A stretch of 64,000 bases of DNA from Paenibacillus sp. UNC499MF (GTDB lineage Bacteria > Bacillota > Bacilli > Paenibacillales > NBRC-103111), in the NCBI RefSeq assembly GCF_900107975.1, contig NZ_FNVF01000001.1, forward strand, positions 542,323 through 606,322, in the 5' to 3' direction. The position numbers and the translations under genes were made by a program. The notes under the pieces were generated by a model. The model made no database searches. It worked only from the letters and a program-made list of their open reading frames with translations, and had not been told where the DNA came from. Positions 26,170-34,518 of this stretch are shown here, in pieces; within the stretch, counting starts at the first letter, position 1; each line of letters starts with the position of its first letter.

Positions 26170-26778
26170 ATGCTTCATGAAGAGATGGGATTATGGGAAA
26201 AAGGCTACTCCCGGATTGCGGGAGTCGATGAAGTCGGGCGGGGCTGTTTATTCGGAGATGTCGTTGCGGCCGCCGTTATTTTGCCACAAGGCTTATTATT
26301 GGAAGGCGTGGACGATTCCAAAAAGCTTTCCGAGAAAAAACGCGAAGAATTGTATGATGTGATTATGGAAGAAGCGATTGCCGTGGGCATCGGTACGATA
26401 GATGTAAGAACGATTGACGAGATCAATATTAAGCAGGCTTCCAGGCTGGCGATGAAACGGGCAGTGGAGCAGCTCAGCCCCCCGCCCGATTATTTGCTGG
26501 TCGATGCGGAGCAAGTGGATGTGAATATGAAGCAGATGGCGATTATTCACGGCGATGCGACGAGCCAGTCGATTGCGGCCGCTTCAATTATAGCCAAAGT
26601 GACCAGGGACCGCATGTGCAAGGAATGGGATAAGCTTCACCCGGAATACGGCATTGCCAAGCACAAGGGATACGCGACCCGGCAGCATAGGGAAATGCTG
26701 ATCGAATTCGGGCCGACGCCCCTGCACCGGAAGCTTTTTATTCGCAACGTGATGGTTATGCAGCAGGAGTTATTTTAA
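26170..26778 (+). CDS. rnhB: Ribonuclease HII
   Basis: RNase HII cuts RNA in RNA-DNA hybrids and single ribonucleotides in DNA. The 202-residue protein keeps the catalytic acidic residues: DEVGRG (Asp and Glu near residue 20), Asp in LLVDAEQVD, and the SIIAKVTRDR helix. Two points differ from the usual form: the first motif reads DEVGRGCLFGDVVAAAV instead of the common GPLAGPVVAAAV, and the protein starts close to the catalytic core, without the N-terminal extension of B. subtilis RnhB. GGAGGTTG lies just before the ATG. It has its own promoter. Confidence 0.94.
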   Translation: MLHEEMGLWEKGYSRIAGVDEVGRGCLFGDVVAAAVILPQGLLLEGVDDSKKLSEKKREELYDVIMEEAIAVGIGTIDVRTIDEINIKQASRLAMKRAVEQLSPPPDYLLVDAEQVDVNMKQMAIIHGDATSQSIAAASIIAKVTRDRMCKEWDKLHPEYGIAKHKGYATRQHREMLIEFGPTPLHRKLFIRNVMVMQQELF

Positions 26779-26832
26779 ATGAGGTTCCGTCCGATATATA
26801 CATAAAGAATGCAAAACGAAAGGCGGGTCGGC

Positions 26833-28923
26833 GTGAACATTAGCGGATTGATTCGTGGTTTGGCCGGCGGCATGCAGGCGGCGGAGCCCAAAACATTGGA
26901 GTTGAAGCCCGGACAGGTTGTCAAGGGTGTGGTTTTGCAGGTGTACGATAATCAGGAAGCCCAGATGTCGATCGACGGCGTACAGGTGAGAGCCAAGCTG
27001 GAGACTCCCCTTGCGCCCGGACAGACCGCATGGCTGCAGGTTCAGCCGGAAAGTACGGGCGGACAGGTCGTTCTTAAACCGGCAGCGGGACCGGCCGTAC
27101 CGGCTACACAGGAAGAGATCGGACAGATGCTGAAGCAGACGGGGTTAAAAGATACGGCTGTGAACCGCGAGCTGGTCCAGATGATGAAACAGCAGGGCAT
27201 TCCGCTGACGAAGGAAGCGGCAGCGCCGCTGCAAGAGATCATGAGCCGCATCCCTGCTTCCGTGAAGCCCGAACAGTGGGTACAGGCTGTCGGCGTGGCT
27301 ATCGGCAAAGGTCTTCCCTTAACCCCGGATACGGTAGGAGCCGTCCATCAGGCGTTATTCGGCAAGCCGTTCGGAGAAACGCTGCAAAATCTGGCGCAGA
27401 CATTAAGCGGACTGCTGCAAAACGGCGGTCTGGCCGAAGGAACGAACGGCGGCGGAGAAAAATTGCTCCGGCAGTTAGCCGATGTTTTGCGCACGATGCA
27501 GGATACGGCAGCCGGGGTAGGAGGAAAACCTGCCGGGAACGGGGCGGCAGCCGGAGCGGAAAGCGGAACCGGCAAGCCGGGACCGGCGGCGGTAACGTCT
27601 CCGGCTAATGGCGGCGCGGGAACTGCCGGAGAGTCGGCTGTACGCCAGCCGGTAGGAACCCGTCCCGATGGCGGCAATACGCAGGCCGCCGGACAAGGCC
27701 GCCTTGTGCCGCCGGGGACATCCGGCTTGCCGCAGCCGGCGGCCGGAGCCCCCGCTGATGGCGGCGGCAGACTTACGCCCCCGGCATCGGGTATGCAGGC
27801 TGACGCAGCCGCAGAGCTGCCGGGAGCGGGCCGGCCCTCGCCGGGGACCCAGCCGCAGCAGCCGGCCGGCGGCATGCCCGCCGGGCAGATAGCGGCGCCA
27901 GCGGGCGGCGGCACTGCAGCCGCGGCTCCGGGCGTGCCTGCGGGCGGGCCCGCAGAGCTGACGCCGGCCGCGGGACGCCCCGCAGCGGGCGCTCCGGCGC
28001 CTCCGCCCGGCACTGCTGCCGCCAGCGGAGCTGCCGCTGGCGGCGCGCGGCCTGACGCGGCGGGGGCCCAGCCGCAGTCCGCGCAGCCGGCAAGCGCGCC
28101 GCGGGCGGCGGATACGCACGCGGCGCAGGCCGCCGCCGCGAGCCGCGGAGGCGCCGCCGAGGCGGACGGCGCACGCGTCGCCGCAGCAGGCGAACAGCGC
28201 CCGGCAGCCGGTGGCGGCTGGGTGCGCGAGCTGCTGCGGGCAGTCGGCGTCGACCACGAAAGCCGCCTCCTGAGGCAGCCGGGCAGCGCTCCGCACGCAG
28301 GCGGGGCCCATATGGCCGCCGCCGGGGAAGGGCAGGCCGCGGCGCTCAAGGCGGACGGCGCCGAGACGCTCAAGAGCCTGCTGCTTCAGCTGACTGCGGC
28401 TGACGATCTCCCGGCTCCGATCCGCGAGACGGCCCAGCAGGCACTCCAGCAGATTACAGGGCAGCAGCTGCTGCTTTCGCCGGACCGCAGCGGGGTGTTT
28501 ACGCACGTGACGCTGTTTGTCCCGCTTCTCGGCGCGGACGGACAGCCTACGGCAGCCGTTCACATCCAATCCCGCAAAGGCAGACGCGGAGAGCTGGATG
28601 CGGAGAACTGCCGGCTGTTGTTTGATCTCCAAATGAAATCGATGGGCCACACACTTGTGGACGTCGGTGTGATGAATAAAATGGTCAGTCTTCAAGTTTT
28701 TAATGACGATCCTATAATCGGCGAGCTGCTAAGTGGTTCCAAGGAAGAAATTGCAGCGGCCCTGGATAACCTGGGCTATCAGTTTCTCTCTATGAAAACG
28801 GGGGAATACCCGAAGTCGCTTGGAAGTCTCTCCGGCGGGGACTCCGGCTCTCCGCTAAGTGCGGTTATGATGGATACTATCGTGCCGGGAGAAGCCTATC
28901 GGGGAGTGGATCTGCGCGTATGA
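26833..28923 (+). CDS. ylqG: YlqG-like protein with a FliK-type C-terminal domain
   Basis: This 696-residue protein is encoded in the place of B. subtilis ylqG, a gene of unknown function. Residues about 15-85 look like a beta-rich N-terminal domain (GQVVKGVVLQVYDNQEAQMS), followed by helical segments to about 225. Then comes roughly 270 residues of Ala/Gly/Pro-rich low-complexity linker. The last 140 residues resemble the FliK hook-length-control C-terminal domain (CRLLFDLQMKSMGHTLVDVG, then an EIAAALDNLGYQFLSMKTG end). I chose GTG 26833, after AAAGGCGGG, over an ATG eight codons earlier that lacks a site. It overlaps ylqH by four bases (ATGA). Its role is unknown. Confidence 0.75.
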   Translation: MNISGLIRGLAGGMQAAEPKTLELKPGQVVKGVVLQVYDNQEAQMSIDGVQVRAKLETPLAPGQTAWLQVQPESTGGQVVLKPAAGPAVPATQEEIGQMLKQTGLKDTAVNRELVQMMKQQGIPLTKEAAAPLQEIMSRIPASVKPEQWVQAVGVAIGKGLPLTPDTVGAVHQALFGKPFGETLQNLAQTLSGLLQNGGLAEGTNGGGEKLLRQLADVLRTMQDTAAGVGGKPAGNGAAAGAESGTGKPGPAAVTSPANGGAGTAGESAVRQPVGTRPDGGNTQAAGQGRLVPPGTSGLPQPAAGAPADGGGRLTPPASGMQADAAAELPGAGRPSPGTQPQQPAGGMPAGQIAAPAGGGTAAAAPGVPAGGPAELTPAAGRPAAGAPAPPPGTAAASGAAAGGARPDAAGAQPQSAQPASAPRAADTHAAQAAAASRGGAAEADGARVAAAGEQRPAAGGGWVRELLRAVGVDHESRLLRQPGSAPHAGGAHMAAAGEGQAAALKADGAETLKSLLLQLTAADDLPAPIRETAQQALQQITGQQLLLSPDRSGVFTHVTLFVPLLGADGQPTAAVHIQSRKGRRGELDAENCRLLFDLQMKSMGHTLVDVGVMNKMVSLQVFNDDPIIGELLSGSKEEIAAALDNLGYQFLSMKTGEYPKSLGSLSGGDSGSPLSAVMMDTIVPGEAYRGVDLRV

Positions 28924-29294
28924 ATTTTTCTGCCGAGCAAGGCCGGACTCCGTCAAACTCCGGTCCTGACAAGGATGCGGCTGACGGAAAAGGTACGGGA
29001 GCGCAAGCGATCCGCAAAGCGGTTGCCCTGAAATACGCGCCCGGAGAGCAGAAAGCGCCTACGGTCATCGCGAAAGGGAAAGGCAAAGTCGCCGAAGCGA
29101 TTGTCGAGAAGGCAAGGGAGAGCGGCGTTCCCGTACAGGAAGACGCTTCGCTTGTGGAGGTGCTCTCGAAGCTGGAGCTCGATCAGGAGATACCCGGGGA
29201 GCTTTATCAGCTTGTCGCCGAGGTGCTGAGCTATATTTACCGGTCCGACAACCGGATGAAAGAAATGAGAGACAAGCAGCGGGAGGGGCTGTGA
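28920..29294 (+). CDS. ylqH: FlhB C-terminus-like protein (YlqH/FlhX type)
   Basis: This 124-residue cytosolic protein matches the C-terminal cytoplasmic domain of FlhB without its membrane part. AVALKYAPGEQKAPTVIAKG aligns with AVAIRYDSANMQAPKVVAKG in the FlhB of this window, and IPGELYQLVAEVLSYIYR with IPGDLFQAVAEVLAYVYK. The autocleavage motif NPTH of true FlhB is absent; the corresponding place begins after IRKAVALKY. It overlaps the end of ylqG, so the two are translated together, mirroring the FliK-FlhB functional pair. Such proteins (FhlX/FlhX) can partly replace FlhB's C-terminal part in some bacteria. Here the function is inferred only. Confidence 0.88.
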   Translation: MNFSAEQGRTPSNSGPDKDAADGKGTGAQAIRKAVALKYAPGEQKAPTVIAKGKGKVAEAIVEKARESGVPVQEDASLVEVLSKLELDQEIPGELYQLVAEVLSYIYRSDNRMKEMRDKQREGL

Positions 29295-29295
29295 C

Positions 29296-29670
29296 ATGGC
29301 GTTTTCGCCTTTATCCCGTAAAGATCTGGGGCGGTACGGCGAGCAGAGGGCGGAAGAGTACTTAGCCGCTCAAGGTTACGGAATTGCAGCCCGCAATTGG
29401 CGCTGCCGCTCGGGCGAGATCGATCTTATAGCCGAAGCGGACGATCAGCTTGTTTTTATCGAAGTGCGTACGCGCAGGCTTACGGGGCGGTTCGGCACGG
29501 CGAAGGAATCCGTGGACGCCCGCAAGCAGCTGAAAGTGCGCCAGATCGCGCAGATGTACCTGTATGCGGTTAAACAAAGCGATCGCAAGGTGCGGTTTGA
29601 TGTGATCGCGGTCGAGCTGACTCCCCAGGGGGAGTTTATCGGTCTGGAACACCTGGCGGGAGCATTTTGA
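29296..29670 (+). CDS. yraN: YraN/UPF0102 family nuclease-like protein
   Basis: UPF0102 proteins have a restriction-endonuclease-like fold, predicted to act on DNA; a firm function is not established. The 124-residue protein shows the family pattern: RYGEQRAEEYLAAQGYGIAA, the GEIDLIA motif with the acidic pair (Glu, Asp), VFIEVRTRR (Glu and basic residue of the PD-(D/E)xK-like core), and the C-terminal RFDVIAVEL. It begins one base after the ylqH stop. Next to it, on the opposite strand, lies comM; yraN genes often sit near comM or dprA, consistent with DNA processing. Confidence 0.9.
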   Translation: MAFSPLSRKDLGRYGEQRAEEYLAAQGYGIAARNWRCRSGEIDLIAEADDQLVFIEVRTRRLTGRFGTAKESVDARKQLKVRQIAQMYLYAVKQSDRKVRFDVIAVELTPQGEFIGLEHLAGAF

Positions 29671-29730
29671 ATGAATGTTTTCAAGTTTACAGGTTTTTCC
29701 GGAACCCCGGATCAGATAGATGAAAGTCAG

Positions 29731-29767
29731 AAAAGGCGCCCGTCGCGTGGACGGATGCCTTTTTTTG
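29731..29767 (+). terminator. Terminator after yraN
   Basis: AAAAGGC (29731-29737) pairs with GCCTTTT (29757-29763), with an inner CGTC/GACG stem, followed by a T-run. Confidence 0.8.
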
Positions 29768-29902
29768 TTTTTATATGCTAGGAAGATATGGAGTAGTGGA
29801 GGAATGACAGCATGACAGCGTACCGTCACAAGCTGCTTTGATTTAGCGGCAGGACAAGAAATAGGCCATTAAAATTATCCTCATGCTTTAGAAGCCTCTC
29901 GG

Positions 29903-31498
29903 TTAAAGGGGATACGATTTATCCAGATTTCTATACTGGATCGCTTCGGCTATATGCCCGTAAGCGATGACGTCGCTCTCTTCCAGATCGGCGATCGTCC
30001 GCGCGATTTTCAGAATACGGTCATGTGCCCGTGCGCTTAGGTGGAGCCGGTCGAATGTATGCCGGAGAAGGTCTTCGGCTTCGGGCGGCAGCGTGCAGTA
30101 TTTACGGAGCCATTTGCCGCCGAGCTCCGCGTTGCAGCGTATGGAGCTGCCATCATAACGCCGCGTCTGTCTGCGGTGAGCGGCAAACACCTGCCGGCGC
30201 ATATCATCCGAGGAAAGCGAAGGGCGCTTGTCGGTCATCGCGGTGTAATCCAGCCGGGGAACCTCCACATGAAGATCGATGCGATCCAGAAGCGGCCCCG
30301 AAATGCGTGCCCTGTACTGTCTGACTTTAAGCGGGGAGCAGATGCAGCTTTGTTCGGCGGTTTCCGTGCCGTAAAAACCGCACGGGCAGGGATTCATCGA
30401 TGCGGCAAGCAGAAAGCCGGACGGAAACGTGAAGGAGGCGCGTGCCCGCCCTATGGTTACCTTCCGGTCTTCCAAGGGCTGACGCAGTACTTCCAGCACG
30501 CTCCGCGAAAACTCCGGAAGCTCATCGAGAAAAAGGACACCTTGATGAGCCAGGCTTATCTCTCCGGGCTTCGGTACGGAGCCTCCCCCGATAAGACCGG
30601 CCGCCGATACGGTATGATGAGGCGAACGGTAGGGCCTTTGCCGCATAAACCGGTTGATGGCGCCCAGTTTTCCCGAGACGCTGTATATTTTGGTCACCTC
30701 CAGCGCTTCCTCGTCGGACAGCGGCGGAAGTATGCCGGGGATCCGGCGGGCCAGCATCGTTTTGCCCGTGCCGGGGGGACCGATAAATAACAGATTGTGC
30801 ATGCCGGCCGCAGCGATCATGACAGCCCGCTTGGCATGATGCTGCCCGATCACATCGGCATAGTCGTCGGCTGCCGCCGCGGTGTCGTGTATCCCGTCCG
30901 GGATACCGGGAGGAGGGTGTGATCCTTCACAGGAGAAGGAGACTGAAGCGGATCCGCTGCCCGGCCGGGAAGCGCAGTCTGCTGTCATACCGCGCTTGCC
31001 GGTGCTCCCCAGTTCGCTCAGACTGCTTATCCCCAGTACTTCCGTGCCGGAAATCAGGCGGGCTTCGTCCACATTGGACAAAGGGAGCACGACCCGCCGG
31101 ATTCCTCTCCGCCGGGCGGCATCGACCAGGGACAATACTCCCGGAACGGGGCGGAGTCCGCCGTCCAGCGCCAGCTCTCCGACCAGCAGGCAATCGCCTA
31201 TGCCGGGAAGCCCGATCTGTCCGCTGGTCAGCAGGATGCCGGCGGCAATGGCCAGATCGAAGGAGGCGCCTTCTTTTCTCAGATCGGCCGGGGCCAGGTT
31301 GACCGTAATGCGTTCCAGCGGAAACTGGAACCCGCAGTTTTTGATGGCGGAGCGTACACGGTCGATCGATTCCCTGACGGCGGTGTCGGGAAGCCCGACG
31401 ACGTTGATTTGGGGAAGCCCGTTCGCGATATCTGTCTCTACCTCGATGCAGATTCCGTCGATTCCGTGCAGACAGGCTCCGGTTACTTTGCCATACAT
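29903..31498 (-). CDS. comM: YifB/ComM-type AAA+ protein (Mg chelatase-like)
   Basis: ComM is a hexameric AAA+ helicase that promotes branch migration during natural transformation in Gram-negative bacteria; the Firmicutes homologue is less studied. The 531-residue protein has an N-terminal Lon-like fold domain (MYGKVTGACLHGIDG, then NVVGLPDTAVRESIDRVRSA), an AAA+ domain with GPPGTGKTMLARRIPGILPP (Walker A) and FLDELPEFSRSVLEVLRQPL (Walker B region), and a C-terminal zinc-like CGFYGTETAEQSC segment plus Mg-chelatase C domain. It is the only minus-strand gene between rsmD/ylbJ and the right edge, convergent with yraN and divergent from the zinc-ribbon gene. Confidence 0.93.
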   Translation of the reverse strand: MYGKVTGACLHGIDGICIEVETDIANGLPQINVVGLPDTAVRESIDRVRSAIKNCGFQFPLERITVNLAPADLRKEGASFDLAIAAGILLTSGQIGLPGIGDCLLVGELALDGGLRPVPGVLSLVDAARRRGIRRVVLPLSNVDEARLISGTEVLGISSLSELGSTGKRGMTADCASRPGSGSASVSFSCEGSHPPPGIPDGIHDTAAAADDYADVIGQHHAKRAVMIAAAGMHNLLFIGPPGTGKTMLARRIPGILPPLSDEEALEVTKIYSVSGKLGAINRFMRQRPYRSPHHTVSAAGLIGGGSVPKPGEISLAHQGVLFLDELPEFSRSVLEVLRQPLEDRKVTIGRARASFTFPSGFLLAASMNPCPCGFYGTETAEQSCICSPLKVRQYRARISGPLLDRIDLHVEVPRLDYTAMTDKRPSLSSDDMRRQVFAAHRRQTRRYDGSSIRCNAELGGKWLRKYCTLPPEAEDLLRHTFDRLHLSARAHDRILKIARTIADLEESDVIAYGHIAEAIQYRNLDKSYPL

Positions 31499-31584
31499 GT
31501 AAAAACACCTTCTCCCTTCACAGTGGACAGGGTCAAAGGTGCTTCCTTATGATCCGTATCATTTTAATTCTTGTTTATTTGGAT

Positions 31585-31613
31585 AGTATACCAAAAATAC
31601 CCAAACATGAAAA
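31585..31613 (-). promoter_or_regulatory. Sigma-A promoter for comM
   Basis: On the minus strand, TTTTCA (31613-31608) and TATACT (31590-31585) are separated by 17 nt. Transcription would start about 80 nt before comM. Confidence 0.5.
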
Positions 31614-31663
31614 TGATCTTTTAGCCGCGGATAATTGGTCATACTAATCCCGAGGTGATTGAT

Positions 31664-31924
31664 ATGCAGGATAAACCGTATTTTTGCCCCAACTGCCGCT
31701 CCAACCGGATCAAATTCAGTCTGATGACCAGCTATTCGCAGCCATTTGTGAAAGACGCTCTGACGGGAGTCGTCACGGTGTCCAGCGAACCCAGCGAGAT
31801 TGCCGAGAACGAACCGACGATTCAATGCCAAGTATGCAGCTTTGTCGGCAACGAGATGCGATTTGTCAAGCAGGCGGAGCGCGAGCCCCGCACCATGACC
31901 CCGACCAGCCCGACTTACGTATAG
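31664..31924 (+). CDS. Small zinc-ribbon protein of unknown function
   Basis: I do not recognise this 86-residue protein. It carries two cysteine pairs, CPNC (residues 9-12) and CQVC (about 56-59), separated by about 44 residues, an arrangement that would make one zinc ribbon; the segment between has a possible beta-hairpin (TGVVTVSSEPSEIAENEPTI). The C-terminal tail is basic, then Thr/Pro-rich. GAGGTG lies 6 nt before ATG 31664. It is divergent from comM, upstream of sucC, and has its own terminator, so it is a single-gene unit. A role in nucleic acid or ribosome binding is possible but unproven. Confidence 0.7.
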   Translation: MQDKPYFCPNCRSNRIKFSLMTSYSQPFVKDALTGVVTVSSEPSEIAENEPTIQCQVCSFVGNEMRFVKQAEREPRTMTPTSPTYV

Positions 31925-31941
31925 GCAAGGCATCTGTATTC

Positions 31942-31981
31942 AAGCGCTTCCGTAACCGGTCGGGGATGGAAGTGCTTTTTT
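31942..31981 (+). terminator. Terminator of the zinc-ribbon gene
   Basis: AAGCGCTTCC (31942-31951) pairs with GGAAGTGCTT (31968-31977) with one G-U pair, followed by T residues. Confidence 0.8.
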
Positions 31982-32073
31982 CATGAAGAGGGTGGAAGAA
32001 GAGTTAACGATTTCCTGAGCAATTAGAAAAAACGATTTCTTTTTTAAAAAGTGAGGAAACTGTCGACAAAAAG

Positions 32074-32082
32074 TGATACAAT
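32074..32082 (+). promoter_or_regulatory. Extended -10 promoter for sucCD
   Basis: TGATACAAT is an extended -10 element, identical to that before smc; the -35 region is weak. The leader would be about 150 nt. Confidence 0.5.
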
Positions 32083-32238
32083 TATCGATGGCAAATGTTT
32101 GTCCGGACCCAAAAAGAGCCGGGCAGGATTTCCCCTGTCAAACGGCGAATACCCTACGTTGATTATGCGGATAGATTCGAAGCTTGAATGAGGTTTCGTG
32201 CATACAGGGAGAAACAATACGTTTAGGAGGATTTGCAA

Positions 32239-33399
32239 ATGAATATCCATGAGTATCAAGGCAAAGAAGTCCTGAAGCAGTACGGCGTTGTCGTACCTCA
32301 GGGCAAAGTGGCGTTTTCCGTGGATGAAGCGGTCGAAGCAGCTAAAGAGCTGGGCACTCAGGTCGTAGTTGTCAAAGCGCAAATTCACGCAGGCGGCCGC
32401 GGTAAAGCGGGCGGCGTGAAAGTAGCTAAAAATCTGGACGAAGTCCGGACTTATGCGGAGCAAATCCTGGGCAAGGTGCTGGTTACTCACCAAACCGGTC
32501 CTGAAGGCAAGGAAGTTAAACGCCTGCTCATCGAGCAAGGCTGCGATATCAAGAAAGAGTACTACATAGGCGTAGTTGTCGACCGCGGAACGGGCCGCGT
32601 TACGATGATGGCTTCCGAAGAAGGCGGAATGGACATCGAGGAAGTGGCCGCTAACACTCCGGAAAAGATTTTCAAAGAAATCATCGATCCGGCCATCGGC
32701 CTGCAGGCTTTCCAAGCGCGCAAACTGGCATATGCCATTAAAATTCCTCAAGAACTCGTAAATAAAGCGGTTAAGTTCATGCTTGCCCTTTACACCGCGT
32801 TCGTGGAAAAAGATTGCTCCATTGCCGAAATCAATCCGCTCGTCGTAACCGGCGACGGCAACGTAATGGCTCTTGACGCGAAACTTAACTTCGATTCCAA
32901 CGCACTGTTCCGTCATAAGGACATTCTGGAGCTGCGCGACCTTGAAGAAGAAGACGAAAAGGAAATCGAAGCTTCCAAATACGACCTCAGCTACATCGCC
33001 CTTGACGGCAATATCGGCTGTATGGTTAACGGTGCGGGACTTGCCATGGCTACGATGGATATCATCAAGCACTACGGCGGAGACCCGGCTAACTTCCTTG
33101 ACGTAGGGGGCGGTGCTACGAAAGAGAAAGTTACCGAAGCGTTCAAAATCATTCTTTCCGACTCGAAAGTAAAAGGCATTTTCGTCAATATTTTCGGCGG
33201 AATCATGAGATGTGACATTATTGCCGAAGGCGTTGTGGCCGCAGCCAAGGAATTGGGTCTGGACCGTCCGCTCGTCGTACGTCTGGAAGGCACCAACGTG
33301 GATCTGGGCAAGAAAATCCTGAATGAATCCGGACTGAACATCGTTTCCGCGGATTCGATGGCTGACGGCGCACAGAAAATCGTCGCGCTTGTTAAGTAA
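32239..33399 (+). CDS. sucC: Succinate-CoA ligase (ADP-forming), beta subunit
   Basis: SucC is the nucleotide-binding subunit of succinyl-CoA synthetase, which makes succinate and ATP (or GTP) in the TCA cycle. The 386-residue protein begins [17 protein letters not shown], has an ATP-grasp domain with [17 protein letters not shown] and EINPLVV, and a C-terminal CoA-ligase domain with [13 protein letters not shown] and [15 protein letters not shown] chose the ATG 7 nt after TAGGAGG. It is paired with sucD 63 nt downstream, as in B. subtilis. Confidence 0.98.
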   Translation: MNIHEYQGKEVLKQYGVVVPQGKVAFSVDEAVEAAKELGTQVVVVKAQIHAGGRGKAGGVKVAKNLDEVRTYAEQILGKVLVTHQTGPEGKEVKRLLIEQGCDIKKEYYIGVVVDRGTGRVTMMASEEGGMDIEEVAANTPEKIFKEIIDPAIGLQAFQARKLAYAIKIPQELVNKAVKFMLALYTAFVEKDCSIAEINPLVVTGDGNVMALDAKLNFDSNALFRHKDILELRDLEEEDEKEIEASKYDLSYIALDGNIGCMVNGAGLAMATMDIIKHYGGDPANFLDVGGGATKEKVTEAFKIILSDSKVKGIFVNIFGGIMRCDIIAEGVVAAAKELGLDRPLVVRLEGTNVDLGKKILNESGLNIVSADSMADGAQKIVALVK

Positions 33400-33462
33400 T
33401 TCCGGTCTATTGAGTACAAGCTTTCTTTTCTTCAAAAAATTCAGGGGATGTGAATAATTACC

Positions 33463-34395
33463 ATGTCTATTTTGATTGATAAAAACACAAAAGTCATTAC
33501 CCAAAACATGACGGGTAAGACCGGTATGTTCCATACACTAGGCGGTCTTGAATATGGTACGCAAATGGTAGCCGGCGCTGTTCCGGGAAAAGGCGGCACA
33601 CAAGTCGATTTCACGCTTGAAAACGGCTCTACCGTTACTCTTCCGGTATACAACACGGTACAAGAAGCGAAGGACGCGACAGGTGCTACGGCATCGGTTA
33701 TTTACGTTCCGCCCGCTTTCGCGGCCGATTCTATCATGGAAGCCGTTGACGCGGATCTTGATCTCGTCATCTGTATCACCGAAGGTATTCCGGTTCTTGA
33801 CATGGTGAAAGTTGCCCGTTATATGGAAGGCAAACGCACCCGTCTGATCGGACCGAACTGTCCGGGCGTCATTACTCCGGGCGAGTGCAAAATCGGCATT
33901 ATGCCGGGTTACATTCATACTCCGGGCCACGTGGGTGTTGTATCCCGCTCCGGTACCCTGACGTATGAAGCGGTTCACCAGCTTACAACCCGCGGCATCG
34001 GCCAGTCTTCCGCAGTAGGTATCGGCGGCGACCCGGTTAAAGGCTCCGAGTTTATCGACATTCTTAAACTGTTCAACGAAGATCCGGAAACATACGCGGT
34101 CATCATGATCGGTGAAATCGGCGGATCCGCGGAAGAAGAAGCGGCCGAGTGGATTAAAGCGAACATGACGAAGCCGGTTGTCGGCTTCATCGGCGGTAAA
34201 ACAGCGCCTCCGGGAAAACGCATGGGCCACGCGGGCGCCATCATTTCCGGCGGTAAAGGTACAGCGGCTGAGAAAGTGGCAACACTTGAAGCTTGCGGTA
34301 TCCGCGTAGCGGCTACTCCTTCCGAAATGGGCTCCACTCTCGTGAGCGTCCTGGAAGAAAAAGGCCTGCTGGAAAAATGCATCACTAAAAAATAA
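33463..34395 (+). CDS. sucD: Succinate-CoA ligase (ADP-forming), alpha subunit
   Basis: SucD binds CoA and carries the phosphohistidine intermediate. The 310-residue protein has a CoA-binding Rossmann domain (about residues 1-130), [20 protein letters not shown], and the active-site histidine His256 in [17 protein letters not shown]. The ligase C-terminal domain ends the protein. The gene is closed by a very strong terminator, so dprA does not depend on it. Confidence 0.98.
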   Translation: MSILIDKNTKVITQNMTGKTGMFHTLGGLEYGTQMVAGAVPGKGGTQVDFTLENGSTVTLPVYNTVQEAKDATGATASVIYVPPAFAADSIMEAVDADLDLVICITEGIPVLDMVKVARYMEGKRTRLIGPNCPGVITPGECKIGIMPGYIHTPGHVGVVSRSGTLTYEAVHQLTTRGIGQSSAVGIGGDPVKGSEFIDILKLFNEDPETYAVIMIGEIGGSAEEEAAEWIKANMTKPVVGFIGGKTAPPGKRMGHAGAIISGGKGTAAEKVATLEACGIRVAATPSEMGSTLVSVLEEKGLLEKCITKK

Positions 34396-34434
34396 TAAAG
34401 CTGCCGATTTAGGCTGCTTTTATGGACGGTAAGC

Positions 34435-34471
34435 AACCTTCCAGTTCCCTTTGGGAATTGGAAGGTTTTTT
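34435..34471 (+). terminator. Strong terminator after sucCD
   Basis: AACCTTCCA...TTCCC (34435-34449) pairs with GGGAA...TGGAAGGTT (34453-34467), a 14-bp stem with small loop and one mismatch, followed by a long T-run. Confidence 0.88.
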
Positions 34472-34518
34472 TGTTTAGGGCTGTAAAATTTGTGAATGAC
34501 AAGGGAGTGTTTTATACT

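Noticed and set aside
27348-28695. Long open frames antisense to ylqG
   Set aside because: Low-complexity Ala/Pro/Arg products caused by the GC-rich linker; ylqG is coupled to ylqH and clearly the real gene.
31938-31955. CcpA (cre) site near TTCAAGCGCTTCC before sucC
   Set aside because: The symmetric AAGCGCTT is fully explained as one arm of the terminator of the zinc-ribbon gene.
32044-33534. A 496-codon open frame antisense to sucC
   Set aside because: sucC is unmistakable and full length; the antisense product matches nothing I know.
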